DNA of 63,080 nucleotides from Ligilactobacillus ruminis DSM 20403 = NBRC 102161 (GCF_900113455.1 NZ_FOPI01000010.1:12253-75332), one strand, 5' to 3'; positions 53,848 through 62,772 are shown, counted from the first letter of the stretch. Numbers and translations: made by a program. The notes: generated from the letters alone by a model not told the origin.

Positions 53848-55170
53848 TTGAAAAAAGTAATAACGTATGGAACGTTTGACATGCTTCATCAAGGTCATTT
53901 AAACATCTTGAAAAGAGCCAAAGAACTTGGGGATTATTTGATTGTCGGCGTCACAAGCGATGACTTTGATTCTCGCAGAGGCAAAATCAACGTTCAGCAA
54001 TCAATGATGGAACGGGTAGAAGGTGTAAAAGAAACAGGTTTGGCGGATCAGATCATTATTGAAGAATATGAGGGGCAAAAGATTGATGACATCAATCGTT
54101 TCGGCATTGATATTTTTGCAATCGGTTCTGACTGGCAAGGAAAATTCGATTATTTGTCTGAATTTTGCAAGGTTATCTACTTGGAAAGGACCAAGGGAAT
54201 ATCCAGTACCAAAATACGATCAAAAAATAATCACCTTAAGTTAGGCTTGGTCGGCAAGGCGAAGCGTTTGTGGAAGGTTGCAAATGAAGCGGGTTCTATA
54301 AACGGAATCGATATTGTCGGTACCAGCGACTCAGGGTGCGACAGGCGCTTGAATAAATTGGATAATTATTCTTTCGAAGAGTTGATTGAAAAAGTTGATG
54401 CCGTTTTTATCGAATCTGATGTGAAGGACAGGTATGAACAAATCAAATATGCGTTAGAACGGGGAAAACACGTATTGTGCGATTTGCCGATGACAATCGG
54501 AAGAAGGCAACAGCACGAATTGTTGGAAATAGCTAAGAAAAATGATTGCGTGCTGATGTCTGGGATTAAGACGGCCTATTCAACGGCATATTATCGTTTG
54601 ATTTTAATGGTAAAAAGTGGTGAAATCGGCAAAGTTTTGTCTGTTGAGACTACCTGTACGAGTCTTAGCGAATCTTCAAAATTGTCAAATTACTCCGAAA
54701 ATAATATTTGGAGTGCGATGGATGCATGGGGAGCAACGGCGCTAATGCCTATTTTTCAAGTTTTGGGAACGAATTATGTTAATAAAACAATCATTTCCAA
54801 AAAGATTGATAGCTATTTTGATCTTTTTACAAAAATGGACTTTATTTATAAAGATGCTGTTGCGACTGCCAAGATAGGAAAAGGTGTCAAGTCGGAAGGT
54901 GAAATGATTATTTCTGGAACCAAGGGTTATATTTATGTTCCTGCACCTTGGTGGAAGACAGATTATTTTGAAATTCGATATGAAGATCAAAATAAGAATA
55001 AGCGCTTTTTTTATGAACTTGAAGGAGAAGGATTCAAGTATGAACTCGTTAATTTTTTACGTGCGATAAATCACAGAAGGACACTTAGTTATACTGGAAA
55101 TGATGTTTTGGAAGAAATAAGTCAGATATACGAAGAATTTTATAATCGCAAAGGAATTATAAGAATATAG
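53848..55170 (+). CDS. Fusion of TagD-like cytidylyltransferase and Gfo/Idh/MocA-like domain
   Basis: This 440-residue two-domain protein starts with residues 1-130, a glycerol-3-phosphate cytidylyltransferase (TagD) fold: YGTFDMLHQGHLNILKRA with the HxGH motif, and RTKGISSTKIR. Residues about 135-440 resemble Gfo/Idh/MocA oxidoreductases (SFEELIEKVDAVFIES, GKHVLCDLPMTIGRRQ, GEIGKVLSVETTC). The NAD-binding glycine motif is poor (GLVGKAKRL), and the usual EKP is DLP. AAGAGGGTG supports TTG 53848; GTG 53821 would lie at the licD stop. It would make a CDP-activated alcohol and perhaps form the alcohol by reduction; the latter is uncertain. Confidence 0.78.
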   Translation: MKKVITYGTFDMLHQGHLNILKRAKELGDYLIVGVTSDDFDSRRGKINVQQSMMERVEGVKETGLADQIIIEEYEGQKIDDINRFGIDIFAIGSDWQGKFDYLSEFCKVIYLERTKGISSTKIRSKNNHLKLGLVGKAKRLWKVANEAGSINGIDIVGTSDSGCDRRLNKLDNYSFEELIEKVDAVFIESDVKDRYEQIKYALERGKHVLCDLPMTIGRRQQHELLEIAKKNDCVLMSGIKTAYSTAYYRLILMVKSGEIGKVLSVETTCTSLSESSKLSNYSENNIWSAMDAWGATALMPIFQVLGTNYVNKTIISKKIDSYFDLFTKMDFIYKDAVATAKIGKGVKSEGEMIISGTKGYIYVPAPWWKTDYFEIRYEDQNKNKRFFYELEGEGFKYELVNFLRAINHRRTLSYTGNDVLEEISQIYEEFYNRKGIIRI

Positions 55171-55188
55171 GAAATGATGTAAAACTTA

Positions 55189-55216
55189 TTTCAATATTCA
55201 TTATTTGTGATATATA
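55189..55216 (+). promoter_or_regulatory. Possible extended -10 promoter inside the glycan cluster
   Basis: TTTCAA (55189-55194), 16 bases, then TATATA at 55211-55216 preceded by TGA (TGn element). It lies in a 119-base gap before the pyruvyltransferase-like gene. Confidence 0.35.
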
Positions 55217-55289
55217 AAAATTGTGCGTATCTACTTGTTTAAGCTTAATGATTACATATTATGCTTCAAGATATGTTGGAGGAGAAATA

Positions 55290-56405
55290 TTGAAAAAAAT
55301 AGGCATAGTATCGTATAACATATACGGAAATTTCACTAATTACGGATCAGCCCTTCAGTCATGGGCATTGCAGCAGACGATAAAATTTCTTGGCTATCAA
55401 CCAGTATTGGTTGATTATTGTCCGGATATTTTAAGAGATATGGATCCTTTGAATCCCTATAAAAATATGTGGGATAAGGATGAAGAATCAAAAAAAATGT
55501 GCGAATTGACAATGCCGGCTATTCGTAATAATTATTATAAATTCAATGATTTTTATACTAATAGATTTTATAGAACACAAGAGAAGTATGTATCTGCTAA
55601 TTTTAATGATATAGCTAAAAATGAAAATTTAACTGGTTTTGTATGTGGCAGTGATACGATTTTTTGTATGGATGAATTTGGCTTTGATGACGGATATTAC
55701 GCAAACTATGAGTGTATGCAAAAACATTCTGTAGCATATGCAGCAAGTTTTGGAGATTCTATTTTGTCAGAAGACAATTGTGAAATCCTCAACAACAGAT
55801 TGAAAAATTTTCTTTCAATCGGATTGAGAGAGAATATGATGATTCCTTACGTAAAGAGTCAAGTAAATGTTCCGGTAGAAAGAGTAGTTGATCCAACGCT
55901 TTTGCATACAAGTGAAGAATATGATGATATTGCAGTTGATAAAAGATTGGAGAAAGATAAATACTTGCTTTATTATTCTAGAAGATATTCTCCGTTAATG
56001 GAAGAATACGTTGAGGATATGGCGAGGAAAAACGGTTGGAAAATAGTGGAGATAAGTTTAAGAGTGACTAATGCCGAAAAGGGACACAGAATGTTTTATG
56101 AAGCAGGAGTAGAGGAATTTTTATCTTTAGTAAAATATGCAGAATATGTTGTTACTAACTCTTTTCACGGAATAATTTTCGCTGTCCAATACAAGAAACC
56201 TTTTGTTGTTTTTTCGCGTGAACAATGCAACATAAAGATAAATGAAATTTTGGAACTGTTTGGATTAAAGAATCGTATGTTAGTTACAGGTAAAGAAAAA
56301 TTTAACCATAATATTGATTATGATACAGTTCATAAGAGAATAGAAAAGGCTAAAGAAAAGTCTCTTTTGTTTTTAAAAAATGAATTAGAATTATTGGAGG
56401 AATAG
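55290..56405 (+). CDS. Polysaccharide pyruvyltransferase-family protein
   Basis: This 371-residue protein of the WcaK/CsaB-type family adds pyruvate ketals, or related groups, to polysaccharides. Landmarks are NYGSALQSWALQQTIKFLGY near the start, FVCGSDTIF, VVDPTLLH and the SFHGIIFAVQYKKPFV block. It starts at TTG, 5 bases after GGAGGAG; a longer frame upstream has no ribosome site. It lies between the cytidylyltransferase fusion and the MenD-like gene. Confidence 0.8.
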   Translation: MKKIGIVSYNIYGNFTNYGSALQSWALQQTIKFLGYQPVLVDYCPDILRDMDPLNPYKNMWDKDEESKKMCELTMPAIRNNYYKFNDFYTNRFYRTQEKYVSANFNDIAKNENLTGFVCGSDTIFCMDEFGFDDGYYANYECMQKHSVAYAASFGDSILSEDNCEILNNRLKNFLSIGLRENMMIPYVKSQVNVPVERVVDPTLLHTSEEYDDIAVDKRLEKDKYLLYYSRRYSPLMEEYVEDMARKNGWKIVEISLRVTNAEKGHRMFYEAGVEEFLSLVKYAEYVVTNSFHGIIFAVQYKKPFVVFSREQCNIKINEILELFGLKNRMLVTGKEKFNHNIDYDTVHKRIEKAKEKSLLFLKNELELLEE

Positions 56406-56408
56406 CAA

Positions 56409-58076
56409 GTGACATATGTTAGCAACGATATTTTGATTAAATTTTTGAAAAAGCATGACATTCATAAATTGGTTCTTTCTTCAGGAACAAGGAATATACC
56501 GTTTGTCAGTTCCGTAGAAAATGATGAATGGTTTGAGTGCTTTTCTGTTGTAGATGAAAGAAATGCGGCTTTTTTTGGTATGGGACTTGCACAGCAATCA
56601 GACGAACCAGTGGTAATCGCATGCACAAGTGGAACTGCCGTTTCAAATTATGTCACGGGCATAACGGAAGCATTCTATTCTCGAGTTCAGCTCATTGCTG
56701 TTACGTTTGATAGATCTCCTTATGTTTTAAATCAATTGGAGACTCAAAAGATAGACCAAATGAGCATTTTTGACTCGATTACAAAAGCTAATATCGAATT
56801 GCCGATGATAAAGGATGAAGAAGATATCTGGTATTGCGAGAGAATTTTAAATGAGGCATTTATTGCATTAAGACAACACGGAACTGGACCCATTCATATT
56901 AATGTTCCGTTGGTAGGATCTACAAACGATTTATGGGAAAAACAAGGTCAAGATGAAGATACGATAAAATATATTGATTATTATTCATATGAAACGAATA
57001 ATTGGTCTGAAGCAATCAAGGAATTAAGCGGGAAAAAGGTATTATTTATTTTAGGACAAAATACTGATCTCAATGATCGCGAAAAAGAGAGATTAAATCG
57101 TTTTATCTATAAATTAAATGCGGTTGTTTTGAGCGACAACTTGACTAATTTTTATTCAAAAAATTCGGTTAATCCAGAAAAGACAATCAAAGCATTAGGT
57201 TCGGATTCAATAAAAGAATATCTTCCGGATGTAGTAATAACTTACGGGGCAAATTTTCAAGAAAGAATAAAAGATTTATTTAAAGCAAATGAAAGAAAAT
57301 TTGAACATTGGTCAATAACTGAAGATGGCAAAGTGAAAGATTGTTTTCGAAGTCAAACCAAGTTGTTTGAATGTACGCTGAACTATTTTATTCAGCAATT
57401 GTCAGATAAGGTCATCAGTTCAGATGATGAATATTTGAAATCGTGGAAAAAATTGGACGAACATTTAACGATAAGAAATTTGCCTTTTTCAAATTTTTCA
57501 GTAGTGAGAGATTTTTCACACGTAATACCGCAGGGGTCCATCCTTCATTTGAGTATTTTAAACGCAACTCGATTGATGCAATTTTATGACCTTGATAAAT
57601 CAATTAGGGTTTACTCCAATGTCAACTCTTTTGGAATTGATGGTTGTCTTCCTACTTTTTTAGGACAAGCATACGCTTCTGATAACTTAGCTTTTATAAT
57701 TATAGGCGATTTAAGTTTCTTTTATGCCATGAATGCCATGGGAATCAAGCACATAAAGAGTAATGTTCGGGTTCTTTTGATAAATAATGGCGGAGGTGCT
57801 GAATTTCACATAGTTCCTTCACATAATGAGTTGAAAACCATTGATTTGCATATTGGAGCAGCACACAATCAAACCGCAAAAGGATGGGTTGAGTCATTAG
57901 GGTTCGAATATATTTCTGCACAAGATGAACAAGTATTTAAGGAAAAACTAGAATATTTTGTTTCCGATAATCAAAAGAATATTGTGTTTGAGGTCTTTAC
58001 GGATATGGAAAAAGACGGTCAAACTGTTTTACAGACTTATAGAGATTTGGAAAAACAGTTAAACGAACTGCAATGA
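56409..58076 (+). CDS. MenD-like thiamine-diphosphate enzyme
   Basis: This 555-residue ThDP-dependent enzyme is most like MenD (SEPHCHC synthase). N-terminal SSGTRNIPF parallels the MenD SPGSRSTP substrate-binding motif. VVDERNAAFFGMGLA carries the catalytic Glu that activates ThDP, followed by CTSGTAVSNYV. The C-terminal ThDP/metal site is IIGDLSFFYAMNAMG with NNGGGAEF. No other menaquinone gene is nearby, so it probably decarboxylates a 2-oxo acid, possibly with C-C bond formation, for the glycan decoration. The GTG start follows GGAGG. It is full length, with no truncation seen. Confidence 0.75.
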   Translation: MTYVSNDILIKFLKKHDIHKLVLSSGTRNIPFVSSVENDEWFECFSVVDERNAAFFGMGLAQQSDEPVVIACTSGTAVSNYVTGITEAFYSRVQLIAVTFDRSPYVLNQLETQKIDQMSIFDSITKANIELPMIKDEEDIWYCERILNEAFIALRQHGTGPIHINVPLVGSTNDLWEKQGQDEDTIKYIDYYSYETNNWSEAIKELSGKKVLFILGQNTDLNDREKERLNRFIYKLNAVVLSDNLTNFYSKNSVNPEKTIKALGSDSIKEYLPDVVITYGANFQERIKDLFKANERKFEHWSITEDGKVKDCFRSQTKLFECTLNYFIQQLSDKVISSDDEYLKSWKKLDEHLTIRNLPFSNFSVVRDFSHVIPQGSILHLSILNATRLMQFYDLDKSIRVYSNVNSFGIDGCLPTFLGQAYASDNLAFIIIGDLSFFYAMNAMGIKHIKSNVRVLLINNGGGAEFHIVPSHNELKTIDLHIGAAHNQTAKGWVESLGFEYISAQDEQVFKEKLEYFVSDNQKNIVFEVFTDMEKDGQTVLQTYRDLEKQLNELQ

Positions 58077-58216
58077 TAAAAGTATCTATAATTTAAAGAT
58101 TTCTGTTATTAATAGAAATAAGTTTTATTTTAAAACAGGGGGAGAGTTTGTATGCTTAATTTTACGGTTGGGCCAGTGATGTCCTCAAAAGATGTTCTTT
58201 CTATTGGATCTGAACA

Positions 58217-58226
58217 GGTACGGTAC
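58217..58226. repeat. 5-bp tandem duplication causing a frameshift
   Basis: GGTAC occurs twice in a row. Loss of one copy restores the aminotransferase frame at this point. Confidence 0.85.
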
Positions 58227-58371
58227 CTTATTTTAGAACGTCTGAATTTTCAAAAATAATGTTAGAAAATGAAAGATATATGGTTGAGTATTCTAAGGCA
58301 CCGCAAGGGTCAAGAGCCGTTTTTATGACATGTTCAAGTACTGGTTCCATGGAAGCCGTTATTATGAATTG

Positions 58372-58385
58372 CTTTTCACTTTTCA
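58372..58385. repeat. 7-bp tandem duplication causing a frameshift
   Basis: CTTTTCA occurs twice in a row. Loss of one copy restores the reading NCFSREDKV, which matches the intact paralog. Confidence 0.85.
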
Positions 58386-59237
58386 AGGGAAGATAAAGTC
58401 CTTGTTATAAATGGGGGAAGCTTTGGGAAACGTTTTGCCGATCTTTGCGATATACACGAAATTCCGCATGTTGATTTAAAATTAAAACATGGAAAAAAGC
58501 TTACCAAAGAAAAGCTGTATGAATATGATAATCAAGGTTTTTCTGGTCTTCTTGTGAATGTTGATGAAACTTCCACGGCGGTTCTTTATGATACGTTGAT
58601 GATAGGTGAATTTTGCAAAAAGAATGGGATTTTCTTTGTTTGTGATTGTGTTTCTTCTTTTTTGGCGGATCCGTTTGACATGACGGAATGCAACGCTGAT
58701 GTTATGATAACTGGTTCACAAAAGGTATTAGCTTGTCCTCCGGGAATTTCAATGATAGTTTTATCTCCTAGAGGAATTAAGAGAGTTGAAAATTCTAAGC
58801 CAAAAACTATGTATTTTGATATAAGGGATGCATTAAAAAATCAAGAACGTGGTCAGACGCCTTTTACTCCAGCAGTTGGAATACTTCTTCAAATCAATAA
58901 AAGGTTAAAGGAGATTGAAAGAATGGGTGGTGCTGATGTTGAAATAGCAAGAGTTGAAGCACAGGCATCGGATTTCAGAGAAAAGATCAAAGATATGTCT
59001 TTTGAATTGGTTTCAGAAAGCCCTGCAAATGGTGTAACATCTGTTCGTCCCAAAAATGCAAATGCATACGATATTTTTCTCATTTTGAAAGATGAGTATG
59101 ATATTTGGATTTGCACAAACGGTGGGAAAATGAAAAATGAAGTTTTTAGGGTAGGGCATATCGGTGCCTTAACACACGATGATAACACTACATTAGTTAA
59201 TGCGTTTAAAGATTTACAAAGACGCGGTATTCTTTAA

Positions 59238-59548
59238 TAAGAATTGTTTTGAAAAAACTTTCATAAGCAGCTTCGTTTTAACGAAGAATAACAGTGGTAT
59301 CAAAGAGGTTGTCAGATTGAAAAGGACGCCAGGAATTTGTTCATCAGGGATAAAGAGAAGGTTATCGAATGATGGTCAGCGGTAAAATAATCAGGCAAAA
59401 AGTGAGTGATTTGGCTTGATTGTAAAGATGGAAACAATGAAGGTAATGTTTCCTTTTTTGATTATGTTGGTTGTCAATAATTGTATTAATATAGATGCGA
59501 TTATTTTTGATAGTCATTTTCAAAGCGTGATTGAAAAGGTGGAAGAAT
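59238..59548. other. Intergenic region after the glycan cluster
   Basis: This 311-base stretch contains a terminator at 59430-59459 and no open frame with a credible ribosome site. A short coding-like stretch around 59310-59370 is not supported strongly enough to call a gene remnant. Confidence 0.5.
59430..59459 (+). terminator. Terminator after the glycan cluster
   Basis: GGAAACA (59430-59436) pairs perfectly with TGTTTCC (59447-59453) around a 10-base loop, and six T residues follow. It lies about 190 bases after the broken aminotransferase. Confidence 0.75.
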
Positions 59549-62329
59549 ATGGAAGATAATCTTTTTGTTCGTTCATCAAAATTGATACAATATTTAAAAA
59601 ATAAATTGTTCAAAATAGGTAAGGATAATCCGTTTTACTGGTATTATTATTTGAAAGATGCTGGAAAGCGCGTCCAAACAAAAGAGATGGCGGATAAAGC
59701 AGTCAATGAATTCATCGTTGACAATCCCGAATATAAAATTCTTGAGGTTATTTCAAGAAGGTTTCTCACGCGCGAAGTGTGCGAGGTTGCCGTGAAAAAT
59801 AACGGATTGAATCTTGAGTTCGTGCCTGAACAGTATAAGGATGCTGACATGTGTATGTTGGCGGTTCAAGGAGAAGGGGATGCTTTAAAGTATGCTCCTG
59901 ATTGCATATTGCTTGGAGACAGAGGCTACGAAATATGCGATATGGCTGTACGTAAAGGCTTTGGGGGCTGTGCTCTTTCGTTTGTGCCGGACCGATATCT
60001 TCAAGGAAAAGTCGGGAAATCTTTGTGCAGGGCGGCTGTACTTTCGAATGGCTACTCCATCAAATATGTTCCTGATCATTTAATAACAAGCAATCTTGTT
60101 AAATTAGCAATTGAAACATCTGCACCAGTCAAAGATGTTCTCTTGCCTGATGGTTCACGTTCGACTAAAGGCATTTATTATAAAGATTATCCGGTCTTGT
60201 CAGTTGTTCCGGATAAATTTATGTCAGAAGAGATGGTTGTTTTATCTGCTCGACTTTATCCTGAGAGCCTACAGTATGCTCCAAAAAAATTTGTTTCTCA
60301 TAATCTATGTCTTGAAATGATTGAACGGGATCCTATGAATTTAAGGTATGTGCCTAGTCCAGATAAAGAACTGGTGAAATTTGCAATCGAGACCAATCAT
60401 TTGGCTATTTTAGCAGTTATTGAATTTAAAATCTGTCATAATGCTTTGGTGAAGGGAAGCATTGTTTTTATTAAAAAGACTTTTGAGGGATTAGAAAAGA
60501 AATTTGAAAATAATTTTAGGACAGATTATGACATAAAAAAACATGAGCCGGTTGAACTTGCGATGCCAGTACTTGATCGTGAATCTAAACAGATGGTTTC
60601 GGACACTGATAGAATTAGTAGTTTGTTTAATACTACTAATTCCGCTGAGAAGATTTACTATATAACTGACATCCATCTTGAGCATCAGATTGTCAATGAT
60701 CCAGAAGATATTGAAGGAATGCCTCTGAATAAAATACGCCATCGTATTAATGATAAAATTGTCGAAATGCTGTCATCCGTACCGAAAAATGACCATGCCA
60801 CCTTGCTCATTGGAGGCGATGTGGCGGATAGCGTCATATTAGAGAAGATGTTTTATGAACAGCTTGTTTCGCTTTATGGAAATAGAGGAAGGATTATTGC
60901 AATTCTGGGAAACCATGAATTATGGAATTCTTATCCAATGAGATTCGAGTCATTATCTAAGAAGATATCATCGTTTATTTGGGACAATTTTAAGTTAAAC
61001 TCAAGTTACAAATATTTACGTAAAATTGATAAAATCATTTCCAATTATCGTCAATTTATTCCTAGTCAGGTAATTTTGTTAGAAAATGAGTTGCTTATTT
61101 TTTACAAAGATAATGATATCGATATAATGGATGAGCAGACAATTCTTAATACAAGCATCAAGAAACTCAGTGAAAAATTTTCCGAGGCCGCATTTTTAGT
61201 GCTTGGAGGAATCGGATTTTCCGGACTTAATCCTTTTTACAATGCCAAAATGGGCCTTTACAGAAATACTGTTTCGCCAAAAGAAGATATTAAACGTTCA
61301 AGACGTTTTCAGGCAATATATGAAAAGGTTCTTAAAAGTGCGGCAAATCTTCGAGTAATTGTGCTGACTCATAATCCGATGAGGGATTGGTCAGATGACA
61401 ATTATAAGGAGAATTGGATTTATGTGAGCGGTCACACTCATCAAAACACGTTTTTGTTGCAACGTAATTTTGCCGTTTTTTCTGATAATCAAATTGGGTA
61501 TCTTAAAAAAACTTGGTCTCTTAAAAGTTTTATGACTGATTTTCATAGATTCGATTCCTTTAAAAATTATCCAGACGGAATTTGGAAAATCACGAGAAAA
61601 CAATATGTTGATTTTAATCGATATCAGGGAATAGAGATGAATGGCAAGGGATATCCTGGTGATGTGTATGCTTTGAAACGTAATGGTTTCTATATGTTTG
61701 TTTTGAAAACTAAAAGTGGTCTGTGCCTTTTAGAGGGATGGAAAAGGCATAAGCTCAATCATGACATCAATTATTACTTTGACAACCTTCCAGAATACGT
61801 TCAAAAAGTATATGGCGCATTTGCTCCATATCGAGAAGCTATCATGGCTATTTCTGATGAAGTGCATTCTATTGGCGGTATCGGGACCGTTCATGGGTGT
61901 ATTGTTGATATAAATTATTACAATCACGTTTATCTGAATATTTTAGATGGAGAGGTGACCCCATATTTTGCCACTGACATGACCAATAAGATAGTTTACA
62001 AAAACATGAAAAAATTACTAAAATCATCTAAAATCAATTCTGGTTCGGTTATTGAAAATCGCTGCATGCTTTCTCGTTATTTATCCAAGGCCAAGAAAGG
62101 AGAACTTCCTATTCTTTCTCAAAGTAATATTGACAGATGGGAAATGCCTGCGGGTGCGCAAATTGTCACGGATAGATCGATGTACAAACCGTCTCGCATC
62201 ATGCGGTCTATTCAGTATATGTTTGATCAAAAAGTAGTGAGAATTTGGGACGACAATATTATCTCTTGGGAAAATAAGAAGGATATGACCGATAAATTGA
62301 CTGCCAATGATAAGTTGATTGATTGGTAA
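59549..62329 (+). CDS. Large protein with DUF4116-like repeats and a metallophosphoesterase domain
   Basis: This 926-residue protein begins with about six short helical repeats (about residues 60-290) of the pattern L-x-VP-x-x-Y/F followed by C-x-x-AV (LEFVPEQYKDADMCMLAV; LSFVPDRYLQGKVGKSLCRA), like DUF4116. A calcineurin-type phosphoesterase domain follows, with metal-binding motifs YYITDIHLEH (about 370), LIGGDVADS (412), ILGNHELW (453), LTHNP (608) and SGHTHQ (627). The last 270 residues are unassigned. AGGTGGA supports ATG 59549. It lies after a terminator, so it may not belong to the glycan operon. Its substrate is unknown. Confidence 0.75.
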   Translation: MEDNLFVRSSKLIQYLKNKLFKIGKDNPFYWYYYLKDAGKRVQTKEMADKAVNEFIVDNPEYKILEVISRRFLTREVCEVAVKNNGLNLEFVPEQYKDADMCMLAVQGEGDALKYAPDCILLGDRGYEICDMAVRKGFGGCALSFVPDRYLQGKVGKSLCRAAVLSNGYSIKYVPDHLITSNLVKLAIETSAPVKDVLLPDGSRSTKGIYYKDYPVLSVVPDKFMSEEMVVLSARLYPESLQYAPKKFVSHNLCLEMIERDPMNLRYVPSPDKELVKFAIETNHLAILAVIEFKICHNALVKGSIVFIKKTFEGLEKKFENNFRTDYDIKKHEPVELAMPVLDRESKQMVSDTDRISSLFNTTNSAEKIYYITDIHLEHQIVNDPEDIEGMPLNKIRHRINDKIVEMLSSVPKNDHATLLIGGDVADSVILEKMFYEQLVSLYGNRGRIIAILGNHELWNSYPMRFESLSKKISSFIWDNFKLNSSYKYLRKIDKIISNYRQFIPSQVILLENELLIFYKDNDIDIMDEQTILNTSIKKLSEKFSEAAFLVLGGIGFSGLNPFYNAKMGLYRNTVSPKEDIKRSRRFQAIYEKVLKSAANLRVIVLTHNPMRDWSDDNYKENWIYVSGHTHQNTFLLQRNFAVFSDNQIGYLKKTWSLKSFMTDFHRFDSFKNYPDGIWKITRKQYVDFNRYQGIEMNGKGYPGDVYALKRNGFYMFVLKTKSGLCLLEGWKRHKLNHDINYYFDNLPEYVQKVYGAFAPYREAIMAISDEVHSIGGIGTVHGCIVDINYYNHVYLNILDGEVTPYFATDMTNKIVYKNMKKLLKSSKINSGSVIENRCMLSRYLSKAKKGELPILSQSNIDRWEMPAGAQIVTDRSMYKPSRIMRSIQYMFDQKVVRIWDDNIISWENKKDMTDKLTANDKLIDW

Positions 62330-62451
62330 TCGCAAAATGGTGGAGGTATGAAATTACATAGATTAAGAATAAGGTGAATGGAGATTGTTTAATTGCGTAA
62401 TATATTTATTTCTCAATCCCGTTCAAATTTTCTTCCCCCATTCGTTATTAT

Positions 62452-62469
62452 ATTTGTAGGCCTACAAAT
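62452..62469. promoter_or_regulatory. 18-bp perfect palindrome, candidate operator
   Basis: ATTTGTAGGCCTACAAAT is perfectly self-complementary with no spacer, typical of a dimeric repressor site. It lies about 108 bases before the small ORF. The binding protein is unknown. Confidence 0.55.
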
Positions 62470-62576
62470 GATTCAGATGTAAAGCATTGATTGCCTGGCT
62501 TTTGGGGGAGACAGGACGACATTGCTTTTGATGAGTCAAAATCTGTTGTCACTGGTTTTTGCTGGGAGGGATTTTG

Positions 62577-62672
62577 ATGAGGACATTTGAGTTGAGACTG
62601 AATACGCGCTTTGGCAAGTTCAGACAGAAGCTTTGGTTGAAGTATTCATACGGTAAGTTGAAAAAGGAATGA
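62577..62672 (+). CDS. Possible small basic protein, 31 residues
   Basis: ATG lies 7 bases after GGGAGGG, the strongest ribosome site in this gap, and opens a 31-codon frame ending in TGA. The product has 10 Lys/Arg residues, aromatic residues (RFGKFRQKLWLKYSYGKLKK) and no obvious membrane segment. A strong hairpin follows 15 bases after the stop. I recognise no family. It could be a small regulatory peptide or the remnant of a longer gene. Confidence 0.45.
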   Translation: MRTFELRLNTRFGKFRQKLWLKYSYGKLKKE

Positions 62673-62687
62673 AACGGCAGCTGCGAA

Positions 62688-62719
62688 GGCGGCAGGCGCA
62701 TGGCGTCTGTCGCCTTTTA
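62688..62719 (+). terminator. Terminator-like hairpin after the small ORF
   Basis: GGCGGCAGGCGC (62688-62699) pairs with GCGTCTGTCGCC (62703-62714), two pairs being G-T, around a 3-base loop. TTTT follows. Confidence 0.75.
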
Positions 62720-62772
62720 TGTATATATATAACGTAAGCGGTCGTTAAAACAGCGGTGTGTACACAAATAGC

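Larger units (their letters stand above)
58152..59237 (+). pseudogene. Broken second copy of the class V aminotransferase
   Basis: This gene is paralogous to the one at 50419-51492 along its whole length ([20 protein letters not shown] at the start; [13 protein letters not shown] with the PLP Lys retained). It has a good GGGGGAG ribosome site. The frame is broken twice, each time by a perfect short tandem duplication: GGTAC at 58217-58226 and CTTTTCA at 58372-58385. Removing one unit of each restores an uninterrupted aminotransferase reading ([11 protein letters not shown] and [13 protein letters not shown]). The two insertions sum to 12 bases, so the ends are in the same frame but stops lie between. 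It was inactivated recently, or it is switchable. Confidence 0.85.

Noticed and set aside
47334-59237. Phosphonate (aminoethylphosphonate) biosynthesis
   Set aside because: A class V aminotransferase, a ThDP enzyme and a cytidylyltransferase together recall that pathway, but no PEP mutase is present and the ThDP enzyme is MenD-like rather than a phosphonopyruvate decarboxylase.
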